A DNA stretch of 64,000 bases from contig NZ_DAJPEN010000001.1 of the NCBI RefSeq assembly GCF_025993685.1, positions 806,001 to 870,000 on the forward strand, written 5' to 3'. Below the pieces are notes generated by a model, which worked only from the letters and a program-made list of their open reading frames with translations, searched no databases and was not told the DNA's origin. This DNA comes from Bacteroides mediterraneensis. Lineage in GTDB: Bacteria > Bacteroidota > Bacteroidia > Bacteroidales > Bacteroidaceae. The number at the start of each line of letters is the position of its first letter. Position 1 is the first letter of the stretch. Below are positions 18,545-27,745 of the stretch, piece by piece. The position numbers were made by a program, and so were the translations under genes.

Positions 18545-20191
18545 TTAATGATTCAAGTAATGGGCTACGGCTTCGGCGCAGCGTTCGCCGTCAATACCGG
18601 CCGAAACGATTCCTCCGGCATAACCGGCTCCTTCTCCGCAAGGGAACAGGCCTTCCACGGTGAGGTGTTGCAGGGTATCCTTGTCACGTACGATACGTAC
18701 AGGAGAGGAAGTGCGGGTTTCTACCGCAATCATGACGGCTTCGTTGGTAAGAAAACCGCGGGAACTTTTTCCGAAGAGTTGGAATCCTTTGCTGAGGCGT
18801 TCGCTCAGGAACGGCGGTATCCAGAAATGCAGGGGGGAGGATACCAGTCCCGGGCTGTACGAAGTGGCCGGCAGGTCGTAACTCAGCTTTTTCCGGGTAA
18901 AGTCTACCATACGCTGGGAAGGAGCTGTCTGACGCATGTTTCCCTGTTGCCAGCAGATTTGCTCGAGCTTTTCCTGGAAGCGCATCATGGCCAGTGTATG
19001 GACCGTGCCATCGGGCAGCTTTCCGTCGCGGAGTATCAGTTCTTCTGTGAGGGCTTCCTGGGAACCGGAGATAGGTTCTGCCTGGAGTTGCATTTCCGGA
19101 AGCAGCAAGTCTTCCAGCCGTGTCTCGACCACCATGCCCGAGTTGCTCCACTTTGTGCCGCGGTTGCTCGGACTCATGCCGTTTACCACCAGCTGGTGAG
19201 GGCCGCTGGCTGCCGGAACCACAAATCCTCCCGGACACATGCAGAAACTGTAGACTCCTCGTCCGTCTACTTGTTGCACGAAACTGTATTCGGCGGCGGG
19301 AAGGTATTTCCCACGCCCGTTTTTATTATGATATTGTATCTGGTCAATCAGCATGGACGGATGTTCCAGTCGTACACCGACGGCAATCCCTTTGGTTTCC
19401 AGCTGTACACCGTGGGCATACAGCCAGCGGTACACATCTCTGGCAGAATGTCCCGTAGCCAGGATAACGGGGCCGAGAAAGGTCTTTCCGCTATGGGTCT
19501 CAATGCCCTTCACTTTCTGTCCTTCAATCAGAAGGGCCTCCATGCGGGTCTGGAAGTGTACTTCCCCGCCGCAGGCAAGGATGGTGTTTCGCATATTCTC
19601 GATGACCCTTGGCAGCTTGTCGGTTCCGATGTGGGGGTGTGCATCCGACAAGATGGTCGGACTGGCTCCGTGCTGGCAGAATACATTCAAGATTTTTTCT
19701 ACGCTGCCCCGCTTCTTGCTGCGGGTATAGAGTTTACCGTCGGAGTAAGCGCCTGCTCCTCCTTCGCCGAAACTGTAGTTGGACTCGGCATCTACTTTGT
19801 GCTCCCGGCTGATACGGGCCAGGTCTTCTTTTCGCTCACGTACATTTTTTCCACGTTCTACCACAATGGGGCGTAATCCCAGTTCTATCAGCTTCAGGGC
19901 AGCAAACAATCCTCCCGGGCCGGCACCAACAACAATGACTGCCGGACGGCCTTCTACATTGGGATAATCCGTACGTTCAAACTCTTCTTCCGAAGGCGTT
20001 TCATTGACGAAAACGCGGACGGTCAGATTGATGTAAATGGTACGTTGGCGGGCATCGATGCTGCGCTTCAGGGTACGGACAGCGTTGATGGTGCGGATGT
20101 CCAGCCCTTTTTCCCGACTGATGTATTGTTTGAGTGACTGTTCACTGGCTGCCTGTTCGGGCAGAATGCGGAGTTGATATTCGTGGGTCAT
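18545..20191 (-). CDS. FAD-dependent dehydrogenase (COG2509 type)
   Basis: A 548-residue cytoplasmic flavoprotein. The dinucleotide-binding glycine motif VVGAGPGGLFAALKL is at about 87-101, preceded by an N-terminal domain of about 80 residues typical of this family (QLRILPEQAASEQSL). A second signature, NYSFGEGGAGAYSDGKL, and the C-terminal GEGAGYAGGIVSAGIDG close the FAD site. Family members are widely conserved but their substrate is not established. The start at 20191 (MTHEYQLRI) is chosen over the frame extending to 20242 because the promoter occupies that extra segment. It is followed by the LuxR-type gene in the same transcription unit. Confidence 0.88.
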   Translation of the reverse strand: MTHEYQLRILPEQAASEQSLKQYISREKGLDIRTINAVRTLKRSIDARQRTIYINLTVRVFVNETPSEEEFERTDYPNVEGRPAVIVVGAGPGGLFAALKLIELGLRPIVVERGKNVRERKEDLARISREHKVDAESNYSFGEGGAGAYSDGKLYTRSKKRGSVEKILNVFCQHGASPTILSDAHPHIGTDKLPRVIENMRNTILACGGEVHFQTRMEALLIEGQKVKGIETHSGKTFLGPVILATGHSARDVYRWLYAHGVQLETKGIAVGVRLEHPSMLIDQIQYHNKNGRGKYLPAAEYSFVQQVDGRGVYSFCMCPGGFVVPAASGPHQLVVNGMSPSNRGTKWSNSGMVVETRLEDLLLPEMQLQAEPISGSQEALTEELILRDGKLPDGTVHTLAMMRFQEKLEQICWQQGNMRQTAPSQRMVDFTRKKLSYDLPATSYSPGLVSSPLHFWIPPFLSERLSKGFQLFGKSSRGFLTNEAVMIAVETRTSSPVRIVRDKDTLQHLTVEGLFPCGEGAGYAGGIVSAGIDGERCAEAVAHYLNH

Positions 20192-20211
20192 AATACTTTG
20201 TAACTTTTTTG

Positions 20212-20242
20212 CAAAGATAGGATTTCTGTTTTGTTTCTGCAA
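20212..20242 (-). promoter_or_regulatory. Promoter of the FAD dehydrogenase / LuxR unit
   Basis: On the minus strand, TTG (20240-20242), 20 bases, then TATCTTTG (20212-20219): a full match to the Bacteroides -33/-7 pattern, 21 bases before the start codon at 20191. Confidence 0.7.
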
Positions 20243-20307
20243 CGGCTCTGAAGTGGTGATTTTTATATTGCTTTAAGGTTTAAGGAACAATGTATTGTAA
20301 AATTATC

Positions 20308-20315
20308 TATATTTG
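20308..20315 (+). promoter_or_regulatory. -7 motif for the lipoprotein/DUF5723/OmpA operon
   Basis: TATATTTG matches TAnnTTTG, 78 bases upstream of the lipoprotein ATG at 20393, in the divergent gap from the FAD dehydrogenase. No -33 TTG was found at the usual spacing. Confidence 0.4.
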
Positions 20316-20392
20316 TGGTCGATTTTTCTCAACTTTTATCAAGAATAAGATGTTGATAGGTATGATTGTTGAATTTTATTTAAAATAACAGT

Positions 20393-22126
20393 ATGAAATC
20401 TAAGGTAAAAAGAATGTACCCATTATGGGGACTATTGTTGTCGTTCCCGTTGTGGAATGTGTCGTGTGTAGATAGCAAGTACGACTTGGACAAGGACATC
20501 GACATGACAATCAACGTGGGAGGAGAGTATCTCACACTTCCGGTAGGTAGTACCGACACGGCTTTCTTAAGTAAAATCATCGAAGTGGAAGAAGGGGATA
20601 TCTTGCAGCCGGATGCGGCGACTCGTGTGTATCACCTGACGAAAACAGATGACATTGATGTAAATCCTACTACGGTGGAAAGGGTAATGATTACCGGTGC
20701 TCAAACGGATTTGACACAGAAAATTGTAGAGAACTTTTCGGGTAGTACTTCTTCGGTGCTGACGTCTATAGAAATCGCTAATTCATTGACGGCTACTGCC
20801 GATGATATCGATGAGGCGTTGAAAGAATTGGGAGCGCTGAGCACTCAAAATCCTGCCATTCTGGATTTGACTTTTGGATTGGAAGGAACTTTGCACGGCG
20901 ATGTAAAGGCCGAAAATCTGGTTATCCAGCTTCCTGAATTCCTGAAGTTTAAAGAGGGGCAGGTTGAAGCTGGCAATAAACTTACACTGAACGGAGCATT
21001 TACATCCAAACAGTTGGAAGTCGTAGGTTATCAATTTGGTACCAAAGTCGGTGAAGGAGTAAAGCCGGATGAAAATAGAAGTCTGACAATTGAAGGAGAG
21101 GTGTCTATGAAAGGAAAAGTAGTCACTTCTGGAATTAGTGGCACTGGAAATTTGAGCCTGAATTTGCACGTGACGTTGAGTGAAATGGCGGCTGATTTTG
21201 TCACTGGAGTCATTCAGCCGGATATCAATGCAGAAACAACCCAAATTGAATTGAATGATTTGCCTGATTTCTTGAAAGACGATGCCACCCGTCTGGACAT
21301 TACCAATCCGGTGATTGTGCTGAAGGCCAATAATCCATTGGACACTCCGATAGAACTGGATGCATTATTGACCCCCAAGAAGAACAATGCCAATATAGAA
21401 GGACATGCAGTGCAGGTCGGTGCGGGCTATGGAAAAACGGCTGTGACCTTGCAACCGGGTAATAATGTGATTGCGCTTTCACGTACAGAGGGTGTTTCAG
21501 TGGAAGGGATGACAAGTAATGTCATTGTAGCTGATATGAACAATCTGCTGGAAATTATTCCGGACGATATTGATGTAGATTTGAAACCGGTTGTTCGCAA
21601 CGGTGATTATTATGAGGTAGAACTGGGACGAGACTATCAGTTGGCGGCCAGTTATGAGGTAGATGTGCCGTTGAGTTTTGAGCAAGGCCTGAATATCGTA
21701 TACAGTGATTCAATCAAGGATTTGAATAAAGATTTGAAGGATGTAGACAAGGTGACGTTGAAAAAGGCAAATATTATTTTGACAGTCGATAATGCCATTC
21801 CTTTGAAATTGCAGCTGAAACCGGAAAATGTGCAGATTAAAGACGTGTATGGTCGGGAACTGACAGGCATAGAAAAAACGATAGAGGAAGATAAACAATA
21901 TGTCATGGAAAGTGTGGATGGAGAAACACCTGCTACCAGTGAGGTGGTGTTGAACCTGAGCACAGTAGAAGATCCTGGATTCTTGTCGAAGATAGATAAA
22001 ATCTGTTTTAAGATTACAGCCGTAACAGGAGGAGCCGCCGGTGTGCCTCTGAAAGATACACAATGGTTGAAAGTGACCAATGTGAAATTGACCGTTCCAG
22101 GCGGTGTGAATGTAGATTTGAACTAA
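20393..22126 (+). CDS. Large lipoprotein of unknown function
   Basis: A 577-residue protein with a lipobox (NVSC, Cys25) and an Asp-rich start to the mature chain (VDSKYDLDKDIDMTINVGG). The rest looks all-beta: alternating short hydrophobic strands with repeated phrases such as LTIEGEVSMKGKV, GTGNLSLNLHVTL and IDVDLKPVV. No catalytic motif is visible. It is the first of three close-packed plus-strand genes (25 bases to the next, then 20). The second has features of a DUF5723-type outer-membrane barrel and the third is an OmpA/TPR lipid- or peptidoglycan-interacting protein. A structural or assembly role at the cell envelope is inferred from this. I do not recognise a named function. Confidence 0.85.
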   Translation: MKSKVKRMYPLWGLLLSFPLWNVSCVDSKYDLDKDIDMTINVGGEYLTLPVGSTDTAFLSKIIEVEEGDILQPDAATRVYHLTKTDDIDVNPTTVERVMITGAQTDLTQKIVENFSGSTSSVLTSIEIANSLTATADDIDEALKELGALSTQNPAILDLTFGLEGTLHGDVKAENLVIQLPEFLKFKEGQVEAGNKLTLNGAFTSKQLEVVGYQFGTKVGEGVKPDENRSLTIEGEVSMKGKVVTSGISGTGNLSLNLHVTLSEMAADFVTGVIQPDINAETTQIELNDLPDFLKDDATRLDITNPVIVLKANNPLDTPIELDALLTPKKNNANIEGHAVQVGAGYGKTAVTLQPGNNVIALSRTEGVSVEGMTSNVIVADMNNLLEIIPDDIDVDLKPVVRNGDYYEVELGRDYQLAASYEVDVPLSFEQGLNIVYSDSIKDLNKDLKDVDKVTLKKANIILTVDNAIPLKLQLKPENVQIKDVYGRELTGIEKTIEEDKQYVMESVDGETPATSEVVLNLSTVEDPGFLSKIDKICFKITAVTGGAAGVPLKDTQWLKVTNVKLTVPGGVNVDLN

Positions 22127-22151
22127 TAATGAACGAGAAAAACTAAAACAG

Positions 22152-23684
22152 ATGAAGAAGAATATTTTATTTACAATACTGTCCGGATTTGCGACTTTTG
22201 TTTGTGTAGGTGGAGCTGTGGCACAGTCTCAGATTAACCGTTCTGCCTATTTCCTGGAGGGAGCCACTTATCGCCATGAACTGAATCCGGCATTTATGGG
22301 AGAAAGAGGATATGTAGGTATGCCTGGACTGGGAAATTTGTCAGTTGGGGCCCAGGGTACTGCAGGTGTAGGTGATTTCCTGTTCGTGAAATCGAATGGC
22401 GATTTGATGACTTTCATGCATGAAGGGGTAAGCCGGGCAGATTTCCTGAACGGATTGCCCAACCGGATAAAGATGGGTTTCAATCTGAATGAGAACATCT
22501 TGTCGACAGGATTTTATGCGTGGGGTGGTTTTAATACTTTTGGTTTGTCTATCAAGAGTAATGCAAATGTATTTGCACCCGACCAGCTGTTTAAGTTTAT
22601 GAAAAATGGGGTGGATGCTCCGGAAGGTACCCATTACACGGTGAATGATTTGAATATTCTTACGACTAATTATGCGGAAATCGCCTTCGGACATGCCCGT
22701 CAGATAAATGAGCAGTGGACTGTGGGTGCAAAAGCGAAATTCCTGGTAGGATTGGCAAAAGCTACGGTAAAAATAGACCGTTTGGACATTGACGCTACTC
22801 CGGATGCGTGGGAAATTACGCCATTGGGTGCTCAGGCTTATCTTTCTGCCAAAGGACTGATTGCACCGACACGGGGTGAAACGGGAAATTATGAAGAGAG
22901 TGATTATGTATTGGATGCCAATGGTAACCGTACGAACCAGCTGAAACCGGGTTCTGACCAGCTGATTTCGTATGATGACTTGGACTTTGATACGAAGAAA
23001 ATGGGTCCTACAGGCTTTGGCTTGGCTTTTGATTTTGGTGCGACTTATCGCCTGAATGACGACTGGACGTTCTCGGCTGCCGTATTGGATTTGGGATTCA
23101 TCCGTTGGAAAAATACGGTGAAAGCCACGATGAACAACAGCTTTGAGTTTGACGGATTCAATGAGATTCCGGTGAAGTCTGATTTGGGAGATAACGACCC
23201 GAATTCAATTGACAACCAGAGTGACCGTGTGGCGGATGATTTGAAACAGATGGCTAAATTCACGAAGGAAGGGGAAGGCTTGAAGCGTACGACTGCGCTG
23301 GCGGCTACCTTGAACTTGGGTGCGGAATATACTTTGCCTGTTTACGACCGTTTGAAATTCGGCCTTTTGTCTTCTACCCGTATTCAGGGACGTCATTCCT
23401 GGACAGAGGCACGTCTTTCTGCCAATGTGTCGCCGTTAGCCTGGTTCGAGGCCTCTTTGAACTATGCGCTTTCTAATTTCGGTTCCAGCACAGGACTGAT
23501 GTTGAATTTCCATCCGAAGGGTTTCAACTTCTTTGTAGCTGCCGATGTGCCAATGGGGAAATATACGCCGAAGTATTGCATACCTATCAACCGTTTCTCT
23601 GCGAACGTGAATCTGGGTATAAACTTTACTTTTGGTCCGAAACATAAGACCCAATATCGTTGTGTAGAAGTTCAGTCATTATAA
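22152..23684 (+). CDS. DUF5723-type outer-membrane beta-barrel protein
   Basis: A 510-residue protein with a signal peptide (about 1-24, ending GGAVAQ) and the start SQINRSAYFLEGATYRHELNPAFMGERGY. This resembles conserved Bacteroidales membrane proteins annotated as DUF5723 and has some similarity to FadL/PorV-type barrels. Many amphipathic strands follow (for example FGLAFDFGATYRLNDDWTFSAAVLDLG) and the chain ends with a strand-like LGINFTFG near the C-terminus. There is no TonB box or plug. It is flanked by the lipoprotein and the OmpA-like protein, suggesting an outer-membrane complex. Function not known. Confidence 0.82.
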   Translation: MKKNILFTILSGFATFVCVGGAVAQSQINRSAYFLEGATYRHELNPAFMGERGYVGMPGLGNLSVGAQGTAGVGDFLFVKSNGDLMTFMHEGVSRADFLNGLPNRIKMGFNLNENILSTGFYAWGGFNTFGLSIKSNANVFAPDQLFKFMKNGVDAPEGTHYTVNDLNILTTNYAEIAFGHARQINEQWTVGAKAKFLVGLAKATVKIDRLDIDATPDAWEITPLGAQAYLSAKGLIAPTRGETGNYEESDYVLDANGNRTNQLKPGSDQLISYDDLDFDTKKMGPTGFGLAFDFGATYRLNDDWTFSAAVLDLGFIRWKNTVKATMNNSFEFDGFNEIPVKSDLGDNDPNSIDNQSDRVADDLKQMAKFTKEGEGLKRTTALAATLNLGAEYTLPVYDRLKFGLLSSTRIQGRHSWTEARLSANVSPLAWFEASLNYALSNFGSSTGLMLNFHPKGFNFFVAADVPMGKYTPKYCIPINRFSANVNLGINFTFGPKHKTQYRCVEVQSL

Positions 23685-23704
23685 TAGAATAATTTAAAGT
23701 GGAT

Positions 23705-25171
23705 ATGAGAAAAATAGTATATATGTTGTGGCTTGCCATATTTCCATTGTCGGCTATGGCGGGCGATATTCAGTACACACGTCCTGCATTGACGTTGAAG
23801 AACGATACATTGACCATGGAATTTTCCATGAATGTGTCAGATGTGCATGTCAACAGTGAGCAGACGTATGCCTTTACTCCGGTGTTGCGTGAGGGGCAGA
23901 ATTATTACGCCATGCCTCCGGTCATTGTAACAGGTAAGAATGGAGATTATAAGATGCGTCGCTCGGAGCGGAAAATGGCCCGTCAGTTCGGATATGATAA
24001 TCCGTATGTGGTGATTCACGGGCGGCTGGACAATCGGGAAGATGTGGTGCGTTACAAGGCTTCTGTGCCTTATCAGCCGTGGATGGACCATGCTTCCATG
24101 ATTCTGCTTCAGGAAGGGAAAGAATGTTGTGAGGTCGATTTGCTGGATATTACGGTAATCGAACCGGATATGGCTGTCCAGACTCCGGCTTTGCCTGTGG
24201 AATTTGAAGTGTGTGAACCTTGTAAGGAGATGGTCTCTGTACTGGCACCCAAGGAAGAACCGCTGAAAGTACGCTCTGAGCAAAGTACCTTGTTTATTGA
24301 ATTTCCGGTAGGCAAGACGGTTTTTGATGCAAATTACAAAAATAATCGTAGTGAATTGCAGAAACTGAAAGATATTCTGGATCCGTTGGAAGACCGCGAC
24401 TTGGTGACATTCAAGTCTATCAATGTCTGTGGGTATTCTTCTCCTGACGGTTCAGTCCGTACCAATGACAGAGTGGCCTCCCAGCGTGCGGAATCATTTG
24501 CATTGAACTTGAAGGGGGGATATAATTTCCCGCAGGAAGTGTTGCATGTGACTTCTGCCGGAGAAGATTGGGACAGTCTGGTGAAGATGCTGGAAGAAGA
24601 TAAGCCTGCGTATACTGATAGAGCGTTGGCGGTCATTCAAAAGTATGATAATCTGGATGTGCGTGAGGCCCGGTTGAAAACGACTTTGGGCACGGCCACT
24701 TACCGCACGATGATGAACCAGTATTATCCTCGTCTGCGCCGGTTGAGTGTATCGGTAGATTACGAGGTGAGAGAGGTGCTGAATTCGGAAGCTGCCCGTC
24801 TGATTTATACGAATCCCAAGCTGTTGAGTTTGCAGGAGATGTATCGTGTGGCGGGGATGTATCAGCCGGGTACCAAGGAATACAAGGAAGTGTACGAGAT
24901 AGCAGCCGCTACTTATCCCGAAGATGTAATTGCCAATATCAATGCGGCTTCGGCCAATATTGTCAGTGGCGATTTTAAAAAGGCTGCGTCGTATATGGAC
25001 AAGGTGAAAGAAGACCCGCGTGCGTATAATAACTTGGGCGTATTGGCCTGGTTGGCTGGAAACACGGAGGATGCGAAAGGATGGTTCCAGAAAGCTGCAA
25101 GTGTGGAACCGGAGAAAGCGAATGCCAATCTGGAGAAAATGATACCTTATGAAACGGCATCGCAGAAGTAA
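23705..25171 (+). CDS. DUF3868-like / OmpA-like / TPR envelope protein
   Basis: A 488-residue secreted protein starting at ATG 23705 (MRKIVYMLWLAIFPLSAMAGD; the GTG at 23699 is less likely). The first 160 residues resemble the DUF3868 domain found near fimbrial-type genes in Bacteroidales (YTRPALTLKNDTLTMEF...). Residues about 200-330 contain an OmpA-like module (FPVGKTVFDANYKNN; NVCGYSSPDGS; NDRVASQRAESF), which can bind peptidoglycan. The C-terminal 120 residues are helical with TPR-like repeats (YNNLGVLAWLAGNTEDAKGWF). It probably anchors the preceding barrel and lipoprotein to the cell wall; this is inferred. A strong terminator follows. Confidence 0.82.
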   Translation: MRKIVYMLWLAIFPLSAMAGDIQYTRPALTLKNDTLTMEFSMNVSDVHVNSEQTYAFTPVLREGQNYYAMPPVIVTGKNGDYKMRRSERKMARQFGYDNPYVVIHGRLDNREDVVRYKASVPYQPWMDHASMILLQEGKECCEVDLLDITVIEPDMAVQTPALPVEFEVCEPCKEMVSVLAPKEEPLKVRSEQSTLFIEFPVGKTVFDANYKNNRSELQKLKDILDPLEDRDLVTFKSINVCGYSSPDGSVRTNDRVASQRAESFALNLKGGYNFPQEVLHVTSAGEDWDSLVKMLEEDKPAYTDRALAVIQKYDNLDVREARLKTTLGTATYRTMMNQYYPRLRRLSVSVDYEVREVLNSEAARLIYTNPKLLSLQEMYRVAGMYQPGTKEYKEVYEIAAATYPEDVIANINAASANIVSGDFKKAASYMDKVKEDPRAYNNLGVLAWLAGNTEDAKGWFQKAASVEPEKANANLEKMIPYETASQK

Positions 25172-25192
25172 TTAATCACATTAGTCTGGTAT

Positions 25193-25229
25193 AAAAAAGA
25201 CCCGTACTTTCATTGGTGCGGGTTTTTTT
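25193..25229. terminator. Bidirectional intrinsic terminator
   Basis: A GC stem GACCCG / CGGGTT with a 14-base loop is flanked by A6 and T7. It sits 22 bases past the OmpA/TPR gene and about 100 bases past the stop of the convergent GH84 gene. Confidence 0.8.
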
Positions 25230-25258
25230 ATGCCCTGACATTGGATTATTTGAAAAAA

Positions 25259-25313
25259 TACAAATCGCTGCATAGGCATCTCTTGCCGAAGTGATGCGAT
25301 GCAGCGGTTTGTA
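25259..25313. repeat. Long hairpin downstream of the GH84 gene
   Basis: TACAAATCGCTGCAT (25259-25273) pairs with ATGCAGCGGTTTGTA (25299-25313), 14 of 15 positions. The 25-base interior can pair further (GCATC with GATGC). It lacks a T-run, so it is not a classical terminator. It begins 14 bases past the GH84 stop, between convergent genes, next to a separate terminator. It could protect the GH84 mRNA 3' end. Confidence 0.7.
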
Positions 25314-25327
25314 ATCATTATTCGGTT

Positions 25328-27544
25328 TTATTTCTGTACTTTCAAGCTAAACTTCTTGAAATAAACCTGCATCTCCTTGCCGGATTTGTTCGTCAAGCGG
25401 ACATACTTCAAGGACATGTCTGTCGGAAGGACGGCGGTGATTTCTGTCTTTTCGGCTGTCTGTGACAGAGAAACGGACTTCCATGTCTGACCGTCATTGC
25501 TTACTTCCAGTGTGAATTGCGGAGCTACTCCCGGGGTACCTAAGTCCATGGTCAGGGCCTCAAAGCGAATCAGTTGGTCTACGGCAATCTGTAGCATGGC
25601 TCCGGCCGGCCATTTGATGACCTCATTGGATGGTGACACATTCACGTACTGATGGCGGGCACGTACCAGCTGGGTCTTCAGCTGAGGCACATCGCTGGTC
25701 AGTGTGTAAGGATTGTATTCAGCCTTAGTTTCCAGGTGGGTATTGTACTGGGTATTATAGGCGCTGGTTACCTGGGTATATACCTGATTCAGAGTGGGCA
25801 ACAGGATGAGGCTTCCCACTTTTACCCCCGGCTGGTACGGATTCTGGTTTTCGGTCATATCCAGTTCGTACATCTGAGTCTGCAAGGCGCGGGTACGGTC
25901 GTAGTAGGTCTTGAAGGCAGCGTCTTTTCCGTCCAGTGCTTTTACCATCTGCAGCACACACTGGCCGTATTCGCCGAGCAGCTTGCCCTGTTTCAGCCAA
26001 GGACGCATCTCCTGGATGAGGGCCGGATTTTCGTTATCGGCCAATAGTACATCGCAGGCCGTTTCCAGAAGCATACATTCCCGGAGCACACTGTCGACGG
26101 CCTCGGATTGATGCATATCCTGTGCCAGTACTTTCAGCACAGGTTGCAGGGATACACTCTCGTCGCGGCGGAATCCATGTCCGTTAGGTCCTAAGTCCGA
26201 ACAGTGTGTGGCAAAGGTTTCCAGGTAAGCGGCTTTCTGAGGCAACAAATCTTTGATGGCATGCTTCCATGACCGGATGCTGTCGTAGGTCTCCAGGTTC
26301 CAGGTGTAGTCGGCCACGCTGTACAAGGAAATCTTGGATGATTCCGCATGTTCCATCGGATTGGATACGAAACCGGACATGTCGTCTTTGATATCTTTGG
26401 CATTGCCGTAGACCGGCCCCAAAAGCAGATGGTCGCGCACATAGTCGTTCACCGGGAAGTTCCACCAGATATAGGCCTTACGTCGGATGAGCGGGTTGAT
26501 CCAGTCCAAAGTAGGTTTGTCGATGCAGGCAATCACCCGGTCGCCGGTCCACATGACATGGATGCTGGGGTTGAGTTTTTCACCCAAGGTAGTCAGATAA
26601 CCGCCTTCCACGTTCGACCAGCTCTTATTGTATTCCGTAGGGCACATCACCAGAGGACTTACATCGTGTTTTTGCTGGATGAAGTTGTTGTCAATATAGT
26701 TCAGCAGTTCAGCTTGGCGCACGGGGTCTGTACCGTCGCCTGAAATGTCGTCGAAGAACACAGCAAAGGAGCGTACACCCAACTGGTACATGGCTTCGAA
26801 TTTCTGAATCAGGGCATCTCGGTCGGTCTCCGTCCATTTAATGTCTTTTCCCGGATGGATGGCCCATACAAAGTTCACTTCGTGGCGGGTAGCCTGTTCG
26901 ATGAGTTCATGAATCTGGGCCGCCTCTTTTTCCGGATAAGGCTTGCGCCAGTTGGGGGAGGAATGGTACGGGTCGTCTTTCGGGCCATAGATATATGTAT
27001 TCATTTTGTTCTTGCCATAGAATTCGAGTTGGCGCATACGGGCTTCGTGGCTCCAGGGAGTTCCGTAGAAGCCTTCTACCACACCGCGGAAGTCAATGTC
27101 AGGATAGTCCTCAATGGTGCAGAGGCTCAAATCGCCTTGACGTACCATCTGAGCCAAGGTCTGCACGCCGTAGAAGGCTCCTCGTGCATCCGCTCCGGCA
27201 ATCACGATGTGGTTATCGTTCACTTCTATATAATAACCTTCTTTGTGCGATGGAACTTTTTTAGCATATTTCTTGACGGCTTTATCGCCTTTTTCCCCGA
27301 GAATGATTTTGAATCCGGTTTTTTCCTGCTTGTTGGGGAGAAGCTGTTTCAGGGCTTCGGCGGCATGCGGGCAGCTGCCTTCGCTCAGGATGAGCTGGTA
27401 AGATTGCGGCACGGCCATGGTCTTTTCATTTTTATTCAGTTTAAACTCCTGCACCTTGGGTTGAAGCAGGCTGGCATCGGTCTGTGCCAGAATAGGTGTG
27501 GCACCTAAAACCATACAGAATAAGGGTAGTAAATGGTGTCTCAT
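25328..27544 (-). CDS. GH84 beta-N-acetylglucosaminidase (O-GlcNAcase type)
   Basis: A 738-residue secreted exo-hexosaminidase using substrate-assisted catalysis. The start at 27544 gives a signal peptide (MRHHLLPLFCMVLGATPILAQ). Domains: an N-terminal GH84 alpha/beta domain (about 25-150; DNHIVIAGADARGAFYGVQTL), a catalytic barrel (about 150-440) starting with RGVVEGFYGTPW and carrying the catalytic Asp pair 265-266 in FFDDISGDG, a helical domain, and a C-terminal F5/8-type beta-sandwich (about 600-738). Architecture and length match the well-studied Bacteroides GH84 enzyme. Likely substrates are GlcNAc-capped host glycans or glycoproteins in the periplasm. It is monocistronic with its own promoter. 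Confidence 0.96.
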   Translation of the reverse strand: MRHHLLPLFCMVLGATPILAQTDASLLQPKVQEFKLNKNEKTMAVPQSYQLILSEGSCPHAAEALKQLLPNKQEKTGFKIILGEKGDKAVKKYAKKVPSHKEGYYIEVNDNHIVIAGADARGAFYGVQTLAQMVRQGDLSLCTIEDYPDIDFRGVVEGFYGTPWSHEARMRQLEFYGKNKMNTYIYGPKDDPYHSSPNWRKPYPEKEAAQIHELIEQATRHEVNFVWAIHPGKDIKWTETDRDALIQKFEAMYQLGVRSFAVFFDDISGDGTDPVRQAELLNYIDNNFIQQKHDVSPLVMCPTEYNKSWSNVEGGYLTTLGEKLNPSIHVMWTGDRVIACIDKPTLDWINPLIRRKAYIWWNFPVNDYVRDHLLLGPVYGNAKDIKDDMSGFVSNPMEHAESSKISLYSVADYTWNLETYDSIRSWKHAIKDLLPQKAAYLETFATHCSDLGPNGHGFRRDESVSLQPVLKVLAQDMHQSEAVDSVLRECMLLETACDVLLADNENPALIQEMRPWLKQGKLLGEYGQCVLQMVKALDGKDAAFKTYYDRTRALQTQMYELDMTENQNPYQPGVKVGSLILLPTLNQVYTQVTSAYNTQYNTHLETKAEYNPYTLTSDVPQLKTQLVRARHQYVNVSPSNEVIKWPAGAMLQIAVDQLIRFEALTMDLGTPGVAPQFTLEVSNDGQTWKSVSLSQTAEKTEITAVLPTDMSLKYVRLTNKSGKEMQVYFKKFSLKVQK

Positions 27545-27576
27545 GAATTTTATAAGGTTAGATAATAATGATATTG

Positions 27577-27607
27577 CAAACATACATAAAATGATGCATC
27601 TTTACAA
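27577..27607 (-). promoter_or_regulatory. Promoter of the GH84 gene
   Basis: On the minus strand, TTG (27605-27607), 20 bases, then TATGTTTG (27577-27584), a full match to the Bacteroides pattern, 33 bases before the start codon. It lies only about 50 bases from the left end of the IS66 element. Confidence 0.7.
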
Positions 27608-27617
27608 TGGACTCTAT

Positions 27618-27639
27618 AAAAAAGGAGGCCCGCTCATCT
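27618..27639 (-). terminator. Left arm of a terminator split by the IS66 insertion
   Basis: AAAAAAGGAGGCCCGCTCAT (27618-27637) is nearly the exact reverse complement of the sequence at 30393-30412 on the other side of the IS. Rejoined at the target duplication, the two arms form a 16-bp stem (one wobble, one mismatch) flanked by A6 and T6, with a loop of about 18-20 bases. This was the intrinsic terminator between radA and the GH84 gene. Confidence 0.85.
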
Positions 27640-27649
27640 CCAATTAAAT

Positions 27650-27657
27650 CAATTAAA
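27650..27657. repeat. IS66 target-site duplication, left copy
   Basis: CAATTAAA, identical to 30384-30391. Eight bases is the normal target duplication of the IS66 family. A one-base shift (AATTAAAG, 27651-27658 and 30385-30392) fits equally well. Confidence 0.85.
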
Positions 27658-27686
27658 GGTAACCATTCTATTTTCCGCCACGACAA

Positions 27687-27715
27687 TTTTATCGGCTGTT
27701 TTTCAGCCGATAAAA
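27687..27715 (-). terminator. Hairpin after the IS66 transposase gene
   Basis: A perfect 12-bp stem, TTTTATCGGCTG (27687-27698) with CAGCCGATAAAA (27704-27715), and a 5-base loop. It begins 31 bases past the transposase stop codon, inside the IS left end. The outer stem is A/T only, so it may end IS transcription before the GH84 promoter, although a clean T-run is missing. Confidence 0.6.
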
Positions 27716-27745
27716 TAAAAAAGTCCGTAAGAAAATATTTTTGTT

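Noticed and set aside
18380..19876. 498-codon plus-strand ORF
   Set aside because: It is antisense to the FAD dehydrogenase and LuxR genes; the translation has no family resemblance and is Cys/His/Gly-rich as expected from a reverse-frame shadow.
27618..27639. The sequence pair 27618-27639 / 30391-30412 as the terminal inverted repeats of the IS
   Set aside because: They lie outside the 8-base target duplications, and the GTAA-starting repeats just inside are the IS66 ends; the outer pair is the interrupted terminator.
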